Source: Pseudomonadota bacterium (GTDB taxonomy: Bacteria > Desulfobacterota > Desulfobulbia > Desulfobulbales > Desulfocapsaceae). Taken from it: 64,000 nucleotides of DNA. The notes under the pieces were generated by a model that saw only the letters and a program-made list of their open reading frames with translations, was not told the origin of the DNA and ran no database searches. A program made the position numbers and the translations under genes. Below, piece by piece: positions 56,628 to 64,000 of the stretch (its first letter is position 1; every line of letters starts with the position of its first letter). The DNA is taken from positions 1-64,000 of the forward strand of contig JAHJLI010000131.1 in assembly GCA_018821785.1 (NCBI GenBank), given 5' to 3'.

Positions 56628-57515
56628 ATGACTTTGTATGCTGCGCTGGGAGCCGTCGAGCAGGGGATGGTCTATGGCATAATGGTTATAGGCGTGTATC
56701 TTACCTTTCGGATCCTCGATTTTCCCGATCTTACCGTTGACGGCAGTCTCCCTCTTGGCGCCGCCATCTCGGCGGTCGCCATAACCAGCGGGGTCAATCC
56801 CTACCTGTCCCTGTTGTTGGCACTGGCTGGTGGCTTTATGGCCGGGATGGTGACGGCGGTTTTGAACACTAAATTCAAAATCCTGCACCTGCTTGCCTCG
56901 ATCCTTACCATGATTGCCCTGTATTCCATCAATATCCGTATCATGGCAGGACCGAATGTGGCACTTCTCGGTGTCAATACGGTTTTTGATGCGGTTACCC
57001 GCCTGGGGGTTCCGGCCCACTACGCCGGGCTGTTGATCTTTGGCACCTTTGCTGGTCTCGTTCTCGTTTTTATCATCTGGTTTATGGGGACGGAGCTCGG
57101 TCAGGCCATTCTTGCCACAGGCGATAATCCGCAAATGATAACCAGTCAGGGCGTCAATACCCACTGGGTGATCATCTTAGGCGTAGGTCTGTCCAATGGA
57201 TTGGTGGCTCTCAGTGGGGCGTTGGTCGCCCAGAACCAGGGGGCGGCCGACGTCGGTATGGGGCTTGGAACCATCGTTGCCGGTCTTGCCTCGGTTATTA
57301 TCGGCGAGACGGTGTTCGGCTGTCAGACCATGGCCAGGGCCTTTATCGCTGCCCTTTTGGGCTCGATCGTCTACCGTCTGGCTATTGCCCTGGCCCTCGG
57401 TCTTGAGTTTGGCCACTTCCGATTCAATCCCAGTGACCTCAATCTTATTACCGCCGTTCTGGTTATCGGCGCCCTGATAACCCCCAACCTCAAGAAGAGA
57501 CTCATTGCCCGGTGA
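56628..57515 (+). CDS. ABC transporter permease (TrpY-like)
   Basis: A 295-residue inner-membrane protein with about eight or nine helices, of the BPD_transp_2 family (LivH/LivM/RbsC-like). FRILDFPDLTVDGSLPLGAA is the signature segment of this subgroup, and GLSNGLVALSGALVAQNQG with GLGTIVAGLASVIIGE is typical of the coupling region. It follows the binding protein by 15 bases and overlaps the ATPase start. Confidence 0.92.
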   Translation: MTLYAALGAVEQGMVYGIMVIGVYLTFRILDFPDLTVDGSLPLGAAISAVAITSGVNPYLSLLLALAGGFMAGMVTAVLNTKFKILHLLASILTMIALYSINIRIMAGPNVALLGVNTVFDAVTRLGVPAHYAGLLIFGTFAGLVLVFIIWFMGTELGQAILATGDNPQMITSQGVNTHWVIILGVGLSNGLVALSGALVAQNQGAADVGMGLGTIVAGLASVIIGETVFGCQTMARAFIAALLGSIVYRLAIALALGLEFGHFRFNPSDLNLITAVLVIGALITPNLKKRLIAR

Positions 57516-58306
57516 TTAGACTCGAAAACGTCATAAAATATTTTCATAAGGGCAGCGTCAACGAGGTCTTCGCCCTGAATAACATCAATCTCAAACTTGA
57601 TGAGGGCGACTTCGTGACGGTCATCGGTTCCAACGGGGCCGGTAAGTCGACTTTGCAGAACTGTATCGCCGGTGGTTTTTTCCCCGATTCCGGTAAAATT
57701 TCCATTGCCGGCCAGGATGTTACCGCCTGGCCTGAGTATAAAAGGGCAGCACTTATTTCCCGGGTCTTTCAAAATCCTCTGCTTGGTACTTGCCCGTCCG
57801 CCACCATTGAGCAGAACATGGCAATCGCCAGCCTGCGGGGCAAGCGGCGAGGCCTGGCCCGCGGTGTCAAGGCTCGGGATCGGGACCGCTTTCGCAACGA
57901 ACTACAGCAGTTTGGCCTGGGGCTTGAGAATCGTCTGCTCGACAAGGTCGGGCTGCTTTCTGGCGGTCAGCGTCAGGCCCTGACCATGCTTATGGCGACG
58001 ATGATAAAGCCTGAGGTACTTCTCCTTGATGAACACGTTGCCGCCCTTGATCCGAAAACAGCCGGCCAGATCCTTGGTCTTACACAGGAAATCGTCAAGG
58101 GGCGCAAACTCACCACCCTGATGATCACCCATAACATGAAGCATGCCATCAGTTTCGGCAACCGGCTTCTCATGCTGCATCAAGGCCGAATTCTCCTTGA
58201 CCTGCAGGGCAGAGAAAAGGAAAATCTGACCGTCAAGGATCTGCTCGAGCATTTCTACAGAGCACAGGGGGAAGAGTTGGCGATGGATTCCCTCTTGTTG
58301 AGTTGA
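57512..58306 (+). CDS. ABC transporter ATP-binding protein (TrpZ-like)
   Basis: A 264-residue ATPase with Walker A GSNGAGKST, signature LSGGQRQAL, Walker B EVLLLDEH and switch His in MITHNMKHA. Note that the residue after Walker B Asp-Glu is His, not the usual Pro, a known feature of this subfamily. The GTG start overlaps the permease stop by four bases. It powers import by the two preceding proteins. Its end is three bases from the convergent UspA gene. Confidence 0.93.
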   Translation: MIRLENVIKYFHKGSVNEVFALNNINLKLDEGDFVTVIGSNGAGKSTLQNCIAGGFFPDSGKISIAGQDVTAWPEYKRAALISRVFQNPLLGTCPSATIEQNMAIASLRGKRRGLARGVKARDRDRFRNELQQFGLGLENRLLDKVGLLSGGQRQALTMLMATMIKPEVLLLDEHVAALDPKTAGQILGLTQEIVKGRKLTTLMITHNMKHAISFGNRLLMLHQGRILLDLQGREKENLTVKDLLEHFYRAQGEELAMDSLLLS

Positions 58307-58309
58307 GTT

Positions 58310-59209
58310 TTAAGGGCAGCACCACAACGCGGTTTTCTCAATTTTATTGATCAGTTTGGCCGTGGTACCGCCCGCCAGGATATAATCCTTCAGCAAGCCT
58401 TTTTCCTGGCTGCCGTGCATGCCCAGGGCAACCGCGGAGTAGCCGCCCTTCTCGCCTTCACTCTGAATCGCCCCGGCGACCGATATCCCCCAGGTGCTGT
58501 AAAGGCGGATACGCTCGTCGCCGATATTGTGGCCGTGCAGGATTTTCTCGGCCCTGGCGAAGATTTCAGTCGATTCGCGGCTTATGCCATTATTCACATG
58601 AAAAAGGGTAATGCTGTGCCGGCTTTCGCTGGAAAGAATAAAGCCGACATGGTCAACTGCTCGGCAGGAGTTGTCTGAGCCGTCGACCCCGACCAGGACG
58701 TTTTTTCTCCCTGTTTCGGATTCAGGGCAGATCCACAGCGGCACGTCGCAGCAGCTGTCACGGATCATGGTTTGGGCCACTTCCTCCGCCGGTCTCTCGA
58801 ACATCCATTGCAGCGTGTAAGATGCCCGCCTGCCGAGGACGATGGCGTCATAATAGCCTTGTGAGCCCTCGGTCAGGATGTCTTTCACCTTGCCGTATCG
58901 TTCGACCGCCGTTTTGGTGATTGTCCTGTCGATGGAAAAATTCTCCCGGCCAAGGAGTTCCTGAGCCTTGTCAAGTGATCTTTTAGGTCCACCGGTGAGC
59001 TCGCACCCAGTTTTTTCTTCGGGGGTCTGCCACATCTCGGTCAAGGATTTTGTCATATTATCACAGTCAAGTCTGCAGATATGCAGGAGGGTAACGAGAT
59101 GTTCCGACAGGTCGTTGAAGAAAGAACAGACAAACCGCACACCGAAGAGGTTGTCGGCGTCGCTGCTGATGGTGACAAGAAGATGTTTATTCATAGGGGC
59201 AGGAATCAT
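58310..59209 (-). CDS. Universal stress protein-like protein
   Basis: A 299-residue protein with two UspA-like domains (about 1-145 and 160-299). The second has SCRAVDHVGFILS and ends with GSQEKGLLKDYILAGGTTAKL, a GxxGxxxxS-like region; a C-terminal CCP tail is odd. LVTISSDADNLFGVRFVCSF opens the first domain. It is like the protein at 30225 in layout but not close in sequence. An ATG five codons in (59194) is an equally likely start; no ribosome site decides. Confidence 0.8.
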   Translation of the reverse strand: MIPAPMNKHLLVTISSDADNLFGVRFVCSFFNDLSEHLVTLLHICRLDCDNMTKSLTEMWQTPEEKTGCELTGGPKRSLDKAQELLGRENFSIDRTITKTAVERYGKVKDILTEGSQGYYDAIVLGRRASYTLQWMFERPAEEVAQTMIRDSCCDVPLWICPESETGRKNVLVGVDGSDNSCRAVDHVGFILSSESRHSITLFHVNNGISRESTEIFARAEKILHGHNIGDERIRLYSTWGISVAGAIQSEGEKGGYSAVALGMHGSQEKGLLKDYILAGGTTAKLINKIEKTALWCCP

Positions 59210-59372
59210 GTTTGTTGAGTGTTATGCAGAAGTCTCTTAGCTGTTCCTCAAGAAAATAATACGCTTTGCCGACCTTGCAATAGGGTGATGAGAACATGAC
59301 ATTGCCCTATGATGCATTACTTTTCTTTTGAAATGAGGGGCGGCGGGGGCACCCCTCGGGAGGGTGGATAAG

Positions 59373-60416
59373 ATGAAAAAAATAAAACGTCTGACAGGGC
59401 TTTATATGGGGATTTTAACACTTTTTCTGGGAAGCTGTGCAAGCCCGCATCAATGGCCGGTGTCAGATCATTTCGACGGACAAAAGTTTTTCAATCCCGG
59501 CAGGCCGATGCATAAGAGTTTCGGCTCCCTTCTCAAGTGGCGGATGACCTCCGATCGGCAATTTTGGCCGGAATACAGCCTTATCCCCACCTATGACCGC
59601 CCACCCAAAAGAGTCGAGGGCAACCAGTTACGGGTCTCCTGGATTGGTCATGCCACAGTTCTTATCCAGACCCAGGGGCTGAACATCCTCACCGATCCCG
59701 TCTGGGCCGAGAGAGCAAGTCCGGTGGCCTGGGCCGGGCCGCGCCGCGTTCATCCGCCTGGCATTGCATTTAAGGATCTGCCGCCCATCGATGTGGTGCT
59801 GGTCAGCCATAATCATTACGACCACCTTGATTTATCGACTCTGGCTAGGCTCTGGCAACATTCACGGCCAAGGATCATTGTGCCGCTTGGCAATGAGGAG
59901 CTTCTTGCAGGCCTTGATCCGCCCGTTGTTGCCGAGGCCTATGACTGGGGGGAAAAGGTTGCGATGAGCGATGAGCTTGCTGTTCATCTTGATCCCATGC
60001 ATCACTGGTCGGCACGCGGAATTTTTGATCGCAATAAAGCGCTGTGGGCGGCATTCACCATCACTACGCCGGGCGGAAATATCTATTTCGTAGGCGACAG
60101 CGGTTACGGCAATGGCGACTATTTTCGTGCGGCTAAAGACAAGTATAAGCAGTTCCGGTTGGCGATCTTGCCCATTGGCGATTACGATCCCCGCTGGTTT
60201 ATGGCTTACGGGCATATGGCGCCGGAAGAATGTCTGCAGGCTTTTGAAGATCTCGGTCGTCCAGTTGTTCTTCCCATCCATTACGGCACTTTTCCCCTTG
60301 CCGACACCGGCTATAACCAGCCTTTGGTCGATCTGCGCAGAGCGATGGCTGGAAAGGAGGCGGCAAAAGAGCGTGTCATATCGATGTCAATGGGCGAAAG
60401 CAGGATGATTCCCTGA
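59373..60416 (+). CDS. Metallo-beta-lactamase-fold lipoprotein
   Basis: A 347-residue UlaG/NAPE-PLD-like hydrolase. A lipobox LFLGSC near residue 22 marks it as a lipoprotein, so it sits on the membrane facing the periplasm. Metal ligands: HNHYDHLD (HxHxDH), the HHWSAR His, GDSGYG Asp and PIHYGTF His. RVSWIGHATVLIQTQGLNIL is typical for the group. It probably cleaves a phosphodiester or lactone, possibly a phospholipid. The start at 59373 has GGGAGGGTGG upstream; a GTG three codons earlier is less likely. Confidence 0.88.
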   Translation: MKKIKRLTGLYMGILTLFLGSCASPHQWPVSDHFDGQKFFNPGRPMHKSFGSLLKWRMTSDRQFWPEYSLIPTYDRPPKRVEGNQLRVSWIGHATVLIQTQGLNILTDPVWAERASPVAWAGPRRVHPPGIAFKDLPPIDVVLVSHNHYDHLDLSTLARLWQHSRPRIIVPLGNEELLAGLDPPVVAEAYDWGEKVAMSDELAVHLDPMHHWSARGIFDRNKALWAAFTITTPGGNIYFVGDSGYGNGDYFRAAKDKYKQFRLAILPIGDYDPRWFMAYGHMAPEECLQAFEDLGRPVVLPIHYGTFPLADTGYNQPLVDLRRAMAGKEAAKERVISMSMGESRMIP

Positions 60417-60469
60417 TGACTGTCTTCGCTGCAGCATAGGCCGGCAAAAAATGGTTGCGACCCCATTGT

Positions 60470-61453
60470 CTAATCCATTAGGAGTTCATGCCAGGAAATC
60501 GCCGAAAAAGCTGCATGGAGCATGTGGTCGTCTTCTGTCAGGCGGATTTCAAGGTTGGAAAAGGTCTTTTGCGCCAGGGGAATTACCTTAACAGGCGGGG
60601 TGACAGTATCATTGTTGCCGATGATGAGGATGGTGGGGACCTGCAGTTTGTTCTTTGGCAAGTGGTATTCACCAAAGTTCAGGGCTGGAGCGAGGAGAAT
60701 AAGACGGCCCACCTTGTCAGGAAATTCTGTAGCGTAACAGGTTGCCATTAAGCCGCCAAAACTCGAACCGATAAAAATAGGGCTGGTCAGGCCCTGGCAC
60801 AGGTTGGTGAGCTGCCGCAGCCTGTCGGCAAGTGTCCCGTGGAAGTCCGGACAGTGGATGTGGGGAAAGTGTTCGGCAAAAAATTGACCCTTGGTCCCTT
60901 GCCCTGAAGAGTCGAGACCGTGCAGGAAAAAGATGTCGCTCTCGGGGGCAGTTTGATGTTTCTGTAGTTTGCAGAGTATTTCTACACCATCCGGAGTCAT
61001 TGGCTCCTTGTCTTTTAAACGGAGAGCTTCGGCAACGGAGATGAATCTGCCGCCAGCCACCTCCGACTCCTGAAGGCTAAAGGGACCATTGTGGCGACAG
61101 ATGAAGATGCGGCCCCATACCCGGTTGTCACCATCTTCATAGTAATGGTCAAAGAGAAATCGGAGCGGCACATCGCTTACCCCCAGTTCTTCTGCGAGTT
61201 CACGGGTGGCCGATTCTTCATAGGATTCATCGACCAGCACCACTCCGCCGGCGGCAACATCCCAGAACCCTGGGTATATATCTTTGCTTTCGGTCCTTTT
61301 CTGCAAAAAAATCTCATCTTTCTCATTAAAAACCAGAATGTAGCTCGCTCGGTGGGTCAGACCGTCTGCTCGCATGATGGAGCGCAACTGGTGGCCGATT
61401 ATTCTGTTGTGGCGATTGACTATCTGGATGATCTCATCGTATTTGGTTGGCAT
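60470..61453 (-). CDS. Nudix hydrolase fused to an alpha/beta hydrolase
   Basis: A 327-residue two-domain enzyme. Residues about 1-160 are a YfcD-like Nudix domain with a full Nudix box (GGVVLVDESYEESATRELAE, followed by ELGV). Residues about 172-327 are an alpha/beta hydrolase with oxyanion loop FLHGLDSSGQG, nucleophile GSSFGG (Ser), acid in GNNDTVTP and His in EDDHMLH, like YqiA-type esterases. Both active sites look complete. The domains are fused in one frame; each is normally a separate protein. AAAGGAAACC precedes the ATG. The substrate is unknown. Confidence 0.9.
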   Translation of the reverse strand: MPTKYDEIIQIVNRHNRIIGHQLRSIMRADGLTHRASYILVFNEKDEIFLQKRTESKDIYPGFWDVAAGGVVLVDESYEESATRELAEELGVSDVPLRFLFDHYYEDGDNRVWGRIFICRHNGPFSLQESEVAGGRFISVAEALRLKDKEPMTPDGVEILCKLQKHQTAPESDIFFLHGLDSSGQGTKGQFFAEHFPHIHCPDFHGTLADRLRQLTNLCQGLTSPIFIGSSFGGLMATCYATEFPDKVGRLILLAPALNFGEYHLPKNKLQVPTILIIGNNDTVTPPVKVIPLAQKTFSNLEIRLTEDDHMLHAAFSAISWHELLMD

Positions 61454-61584
61454 GGTTTCCTTTAAAGGTTTATCTCTTGTCTGAAAGTGGTAATATTGGA
61501 AGACAACAAGTTGATATCGAAATATTACTATTTATTAGTTGCAAGTGCTAGTAATGATACATGGCCGGACCATTGGAGTGGGGC

Positions 61585-62172
61585 ATGAAAGAGAAAACGA
61601 CACCTTTTTTTCATTTACAATATTCCGAGGAAACTACCGCCGATCTGCGCGGCAGGCAGTCGGTGCGGACGACCTTCAAGCTGTCGGAGAGGTCCATTGG
61701 TGCCCTCAGCATTCTTGCCGGCCAGCTGGGTATAAAACAAAAGTCACTTTTCGACCATCTTATAGAAGATACCAAGGCCTTGAGGATGATCGCCAGCGAA
61801 TTTGTAAATGTTGGCCAGGCCACCCAGCGGGTGGCGAAAACCTATGTAATATCGAGAAAAACCCTCGAAAGCCTGGAAAGAGTCTCCGAGCAGTACAATA
61901 CACCGCGGGATGCCTTGGTAGAGTATTCTATAGAACGGATACTTCCTCTTTTGGTTCGCGAGAAGGAAAAACATGCCAAGCGGAAAATGTTGGTGGAGGA
62001 ACTTCAGGAATATTTGCGTCTGGGCACCGCAATTCTAGATAGGGCGGAAAATGACCTTGGCCCGGATGACCCGGTTTCTCTCGAGATCTTCAACATGATG
62101 CGGTCGGTGAACACATGCTGCCGGGAGCTTGAGCAGTGTGTGGTACGGGGTAGTAAAATCGAGAATTTTTAG
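61585..62172 (+). CDS. Unknown protein with two ribbon-helix-helix-like segments
   Basis: A 195-residue protein. RTTFKLSERSIGALSILAG (about residues 29-47, beta strand then helix) and KTYVISRKTLESLERVSEQY (about 90-109) each look like an Arc/CopG-type ribbon-helix-helix, so it may bind DNA; this is a weak resemblance. The C-terminal half is helical with a CC pair (NTCCRELEQC). The start at 61585 has GGAG six bases upstream; an ATG eight codons earlier lacks support. Its TAG stop lies inside the hairpin element that follows. The family is not recognised. Confidence 0.6.
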   Translation: MKEKTTPFFHLQYSEETTADLRGRQSVRTTFKLSERSIGALSILAGQLGIKQKSLFDHLIEDTKALRMIASEFVNVGQATQRVAKTYVISRKTLESLERVSEQYNTPRDALVEYSIERILPLLVREKEKHAKRKMLVEELQEYLRLGTAILDRAENDLGPDDPVSLEIFNMMRSVNTCCRELEQCVVRGSKIENF

Positions 62173-62279
62173 TGCCTTACTCCTTAAAAGCTGTTATAAA
62201 AACATGAAAATGAGTTTGGGAGAACATTGGTGACCAAAACACTACCAAGGCACTTATCCCCTCTGCAGTGGGAGGGGAT
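62166..62279 (+). repeat. Intergenic hairpin element, copy 6
   Basis: TTTTTAGTGCCTTA (62167-62179) pairs through AGTGCCTT with AAGGCACT (62247-62254), a perfect outer stem. TATCCCCTC with GAGGGGAT forms the second hairpin. The inner part is longer and less symmetric than in other copies. The element begins inside the stop codon of the preceding gene, so it probably serves as its 3' end. Confidence 0.85.
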
Positions 62280-62329
62280 TATATCCCTTGGGTTGCGGGC
62301 TTTCTGCCCGCATTAGCAGGTCTGCAGCT

Positions 62330-62884
62330 ATGATCAATCCTTTTACTGCCCAGGCAGAGATAAGCCGGATTCAGCAGGATGTTTTGCGCCCACTTTATAC
62401 CATGTATTCCGGTCAGGAGGCGGCACCTCACGCATGGCTTTTGGCCGAAACCGGGCGGGCAATAGCTGGCCACCGCCACTATATTGAGGAGGTGTGCGGC
62501 AGTCGGCTGGTGTCGATTGTTTTCAAGATTATCAAATTTCTAGGTGGAGCAGAGCAATTGACTGCTGAGGATTTTGCCAGATTTACATCCTATGTCAATG
62601 ACGGCGGCATTCAGGCCATGATAACTATGCTCTTGGCGATCGACAAGGAAAACACCTTTGTCGAAGAATTGCAGCGTTTGCCGGATCATGTCCGGACCAA
62701 CGCCGCCCCGATGCTTGCAAAAGCGAAAAGCCTGCATACTGATTTCATAACCGGTTTTTTTCAAGAAACATTTGGGTCGGTGGATGACACCCCGGCAAAG
62801 CTTCGTGATAACTTTGTCAGGTCTCGGGAGTTTATTAGCCGACTGGTGCAGCTGGCCACCACCCATCAGGAAAAAGGTGTTTGA
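62330..62884 (+). CDS. Hypothetical helical protein
   Basis: A 184-residue soluble, mostly helical protein with no signal peptide or catalytic motif. Segments such as EEVCGSRLVSIVFKIIKFLGG and GGIQAMITMLLAIDKENTF look like packed helices. The family is not recognised. The start at 62330 is likely, though its ribosome site is weak; an in-frame start at 62288 would run into the hairpin element's tail. It precedes the cti gene by 140 bases. Confidence 0.6.
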   Translation: MINPFTAQAEISRIQQDVLRPLYTMYSGQEAAPHAWLLAETGRAIAGHRHYIEEVCGSRLVSIVFKIIKFLGGAEQLTAEDFARFTSYVNDGGIQAMITMLLAIDKENTFVEELQRLPDHVRTNAAPMLAKAKSLHTDFITGFFQETFGSVDDTPAKLRDNFVRSREFISRLVQLATTHQEKGV

Positions 62885-63024
62885 CACACTTTCGTTTTTC
62901 CAGGAGAGAGTCAAAATAGGCTTGCTAGAGATCCAGATAAATGCTAGGTGATAGTCTAGTAGTTTGTGTGGTTGAGGGTTTTTATGCCTTCTTATTGTTA
63001 AACCGCTAACTATTGGAGGAGTAA

Positions 63025-64000
63025 ATGTTTTGCCCGCGCCTGGTTTTTTTGTCCCTGCTTTTTCTTATGACCGGCTGTATCACTCAAGCCTTGCCGCCTG
63101 TCCAATTCGCCCCTCCCATGCAGAAAATCAATTATATGAAGGAGGTCCAGCCGGTACTGGTTAAGCGATGCGTCGTTTGCCATAGCTGTTATAATTCACC
63201 TTGTCAATTGAAACTCGATTCGTTTGAGGGCTTAGAGCGCGGAGCCAGCAAGAAGGCAGTGTACAACGCCAGGCGCCTGCAAACCATGGAACCGACACGG
63301 CTGTTTATGGATGCTCACACTGTTGACCAGTGGCGAAATAAAGATTTCCACAGTGTAACAGCCAACACCGCCGAATGTGGACAGAACAATTCAATACTCC
63401 TTCAGCTTCTCAATCATAAAAAAAGCCACTCCATTCAGGACCTAGATGCTTTCAAACCGGAAGAGGACGCACTGACCTGTGCCCAGTCGGAAGGCGAACT
63501 CGGCGAATATCTTGCCAAACACCCCAACCGGGGTATGCCTTATGGCTTTCCACCGCTGACGGATATTGAGTTTACATTAATAGCCGGCTGGCTGGCACAA
63601 GGCGCTTTAGGGCCAGAAGGGGAGGAAAAAACTCGTCTTGTCGCTGTTCCCCCGCTGGATCAGAAAAAAATCGCACAATGGGAGACCTTTCTCAACCAAA
63701 GCGATGCTAAACACGCGATGACCGCAAGGTATCTTTATGAACACCTCTTTCTTGCCCACATCAAATTTTCGACTGATTCCAATATTTTTTATGAATTGGT
63801 CCGCTCATATACTCCGCCGGGAGCAGCGGTAGCGGTAATCGCCACCGATCTCCCCTACGATAAGCCGGGTGATGCGGAATTTTATTATCGGTTTCGAAAA
63901 ATCCATTCTACCATCGTCCATAAAACCCATATGGTTTTTGACCTTTCCGACGCACAATATGAGAGGTTTCATGAGTTGTTCATCAAGCCTGATTGGCTGC
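63025..64000 (+). CDS. cti: Fatty acid cis/trans isomerase (5' part, runs off the window)
   Basis: 325 codons are visible before the window ends. The N-terminus is a lipoprotein or signal sequence (LVFLSLLFLMTGC). Then comes KEVQPVLVKRCVVCHSCYNS, a c-type heme site (CVVCH) with two further nearby Cys, as in Cti. LFMDAHTVDQWRNKDFHSVT and PNRGMPYGFPPLTDIEFTLI are characteristic. Cti converts cis to trans unsaturated fatty acids in membrane lipids in the periplasm as a fast response to solvents or heat. GGAGGAG precedes the ATG by four bases. The family length is about 770 residues, so under half is seen. Confidence 0.93.
   Translation, partial: MFCPRLVFLSLLFLMTGCITQALPPVQFAPPMQKINYMKEVQPVLVKRCVVCHSCYNSPCQLKLDSFEGLERGASKKAVYNARRLQTMEPTRLFMDAHTVDQWRNKDFHSVTANTAECGQNNSILLQLLNHKKSHSIQDLDAFKPEEDALTCAQSEGELGEYLAKHPNRGMPYGFPPLTDIEFTLIAGWLAQGALGPEGEEKTRLVAVPPLDQKKIAQWETFLNQSDAKHAMTARYLYEHLFLAHIKFSTDSNIFYELVRSYTPPGAAVAVIATDLPYDKPGDAEFYYRFRKIHSTIVHKTHMVFDLSDAQYERFHELFIKPDWL

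Overview
The window reads as chromosomal DNA from a Gram-negative, probably anaerobic bacterium, most like the Desulfobacterota (Desulfobulbales-type). This rests on gene content only: an RND efflux pump, an AsmA-like DUF748 protein, lipoproteins and a large class A penicillin-binding protein show an outer membrane. A strict-anaerobe-type hydroxylamine reductase, an iron-sulfur L-serine dehydratase, many hybrid sensor kinases and a PEP-CTERM remnant fit that group. No rRNA or tRNA gene was seen.

Layout. 0-5 kb: a PocR-GGDEF diguanylate cyclase and a 1152-residue DUF748 protein with a recent 267-bp internal tandem duplication. 5-11 kb: a pRiA4b ORF-3-like protein, an RND efflux pair and a periplasmic rhodanese. 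11-16 kb: a DUF3482 GTPase with a DUF2868 membrane protein, and a heme-type DUF3365 histidine kinase. 16-29 kb: a complete type I-E CRISPR-Cas locus. 29-43 kb: IclR regulator, stress proteins, a broken PEP-CTERM gene, ABC-F ATPase, penicillin-binding protein, two-component pair, serine dehydratase, nitroreductase and old yellow enzyme. 43-53 kb: two large hybrid kinases, hydroxylamine reductase and a secreted repeat protein. 53-64 kb: CrcB/DUF190, a ZraP-like protein behind a sigma-54 promoter, a TrpXYZ-like ABC transporter, a metallo-beta-lactamase-fold lipoprotein, a Nudix-hydrolase fusion and the start of a cis/trans fatty-acid isomerase.

The CRISPR locus is the most unusual part. It is transcribed on the minus strand in the order WYL regulator, cas3, cse1, cse2, cas7, cas5, cas6e, Bro-N protein, cas1, cas2, leader, then an array of 23 identical repeats. 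Two things differ from the textbook operon. Cas3 carries an intact Fic/Doc-type domain fused to its N-terminus. A Bro-N (phage antirepressor-like) gene sits between cas6e and cas1 with stop/start overlaps at both ends. Two neighbouring spacers come from overlapping, opposite-strand protospacers, so the system has adapted fairly recently.

A second theme is a family of about six intergenic hairpin elements (outer stem like AGTGCCTTA/TAAGGCACT followed by a small C/G hairpin), with paired base changes between copies. They lie between unrelated genes along the whole window.
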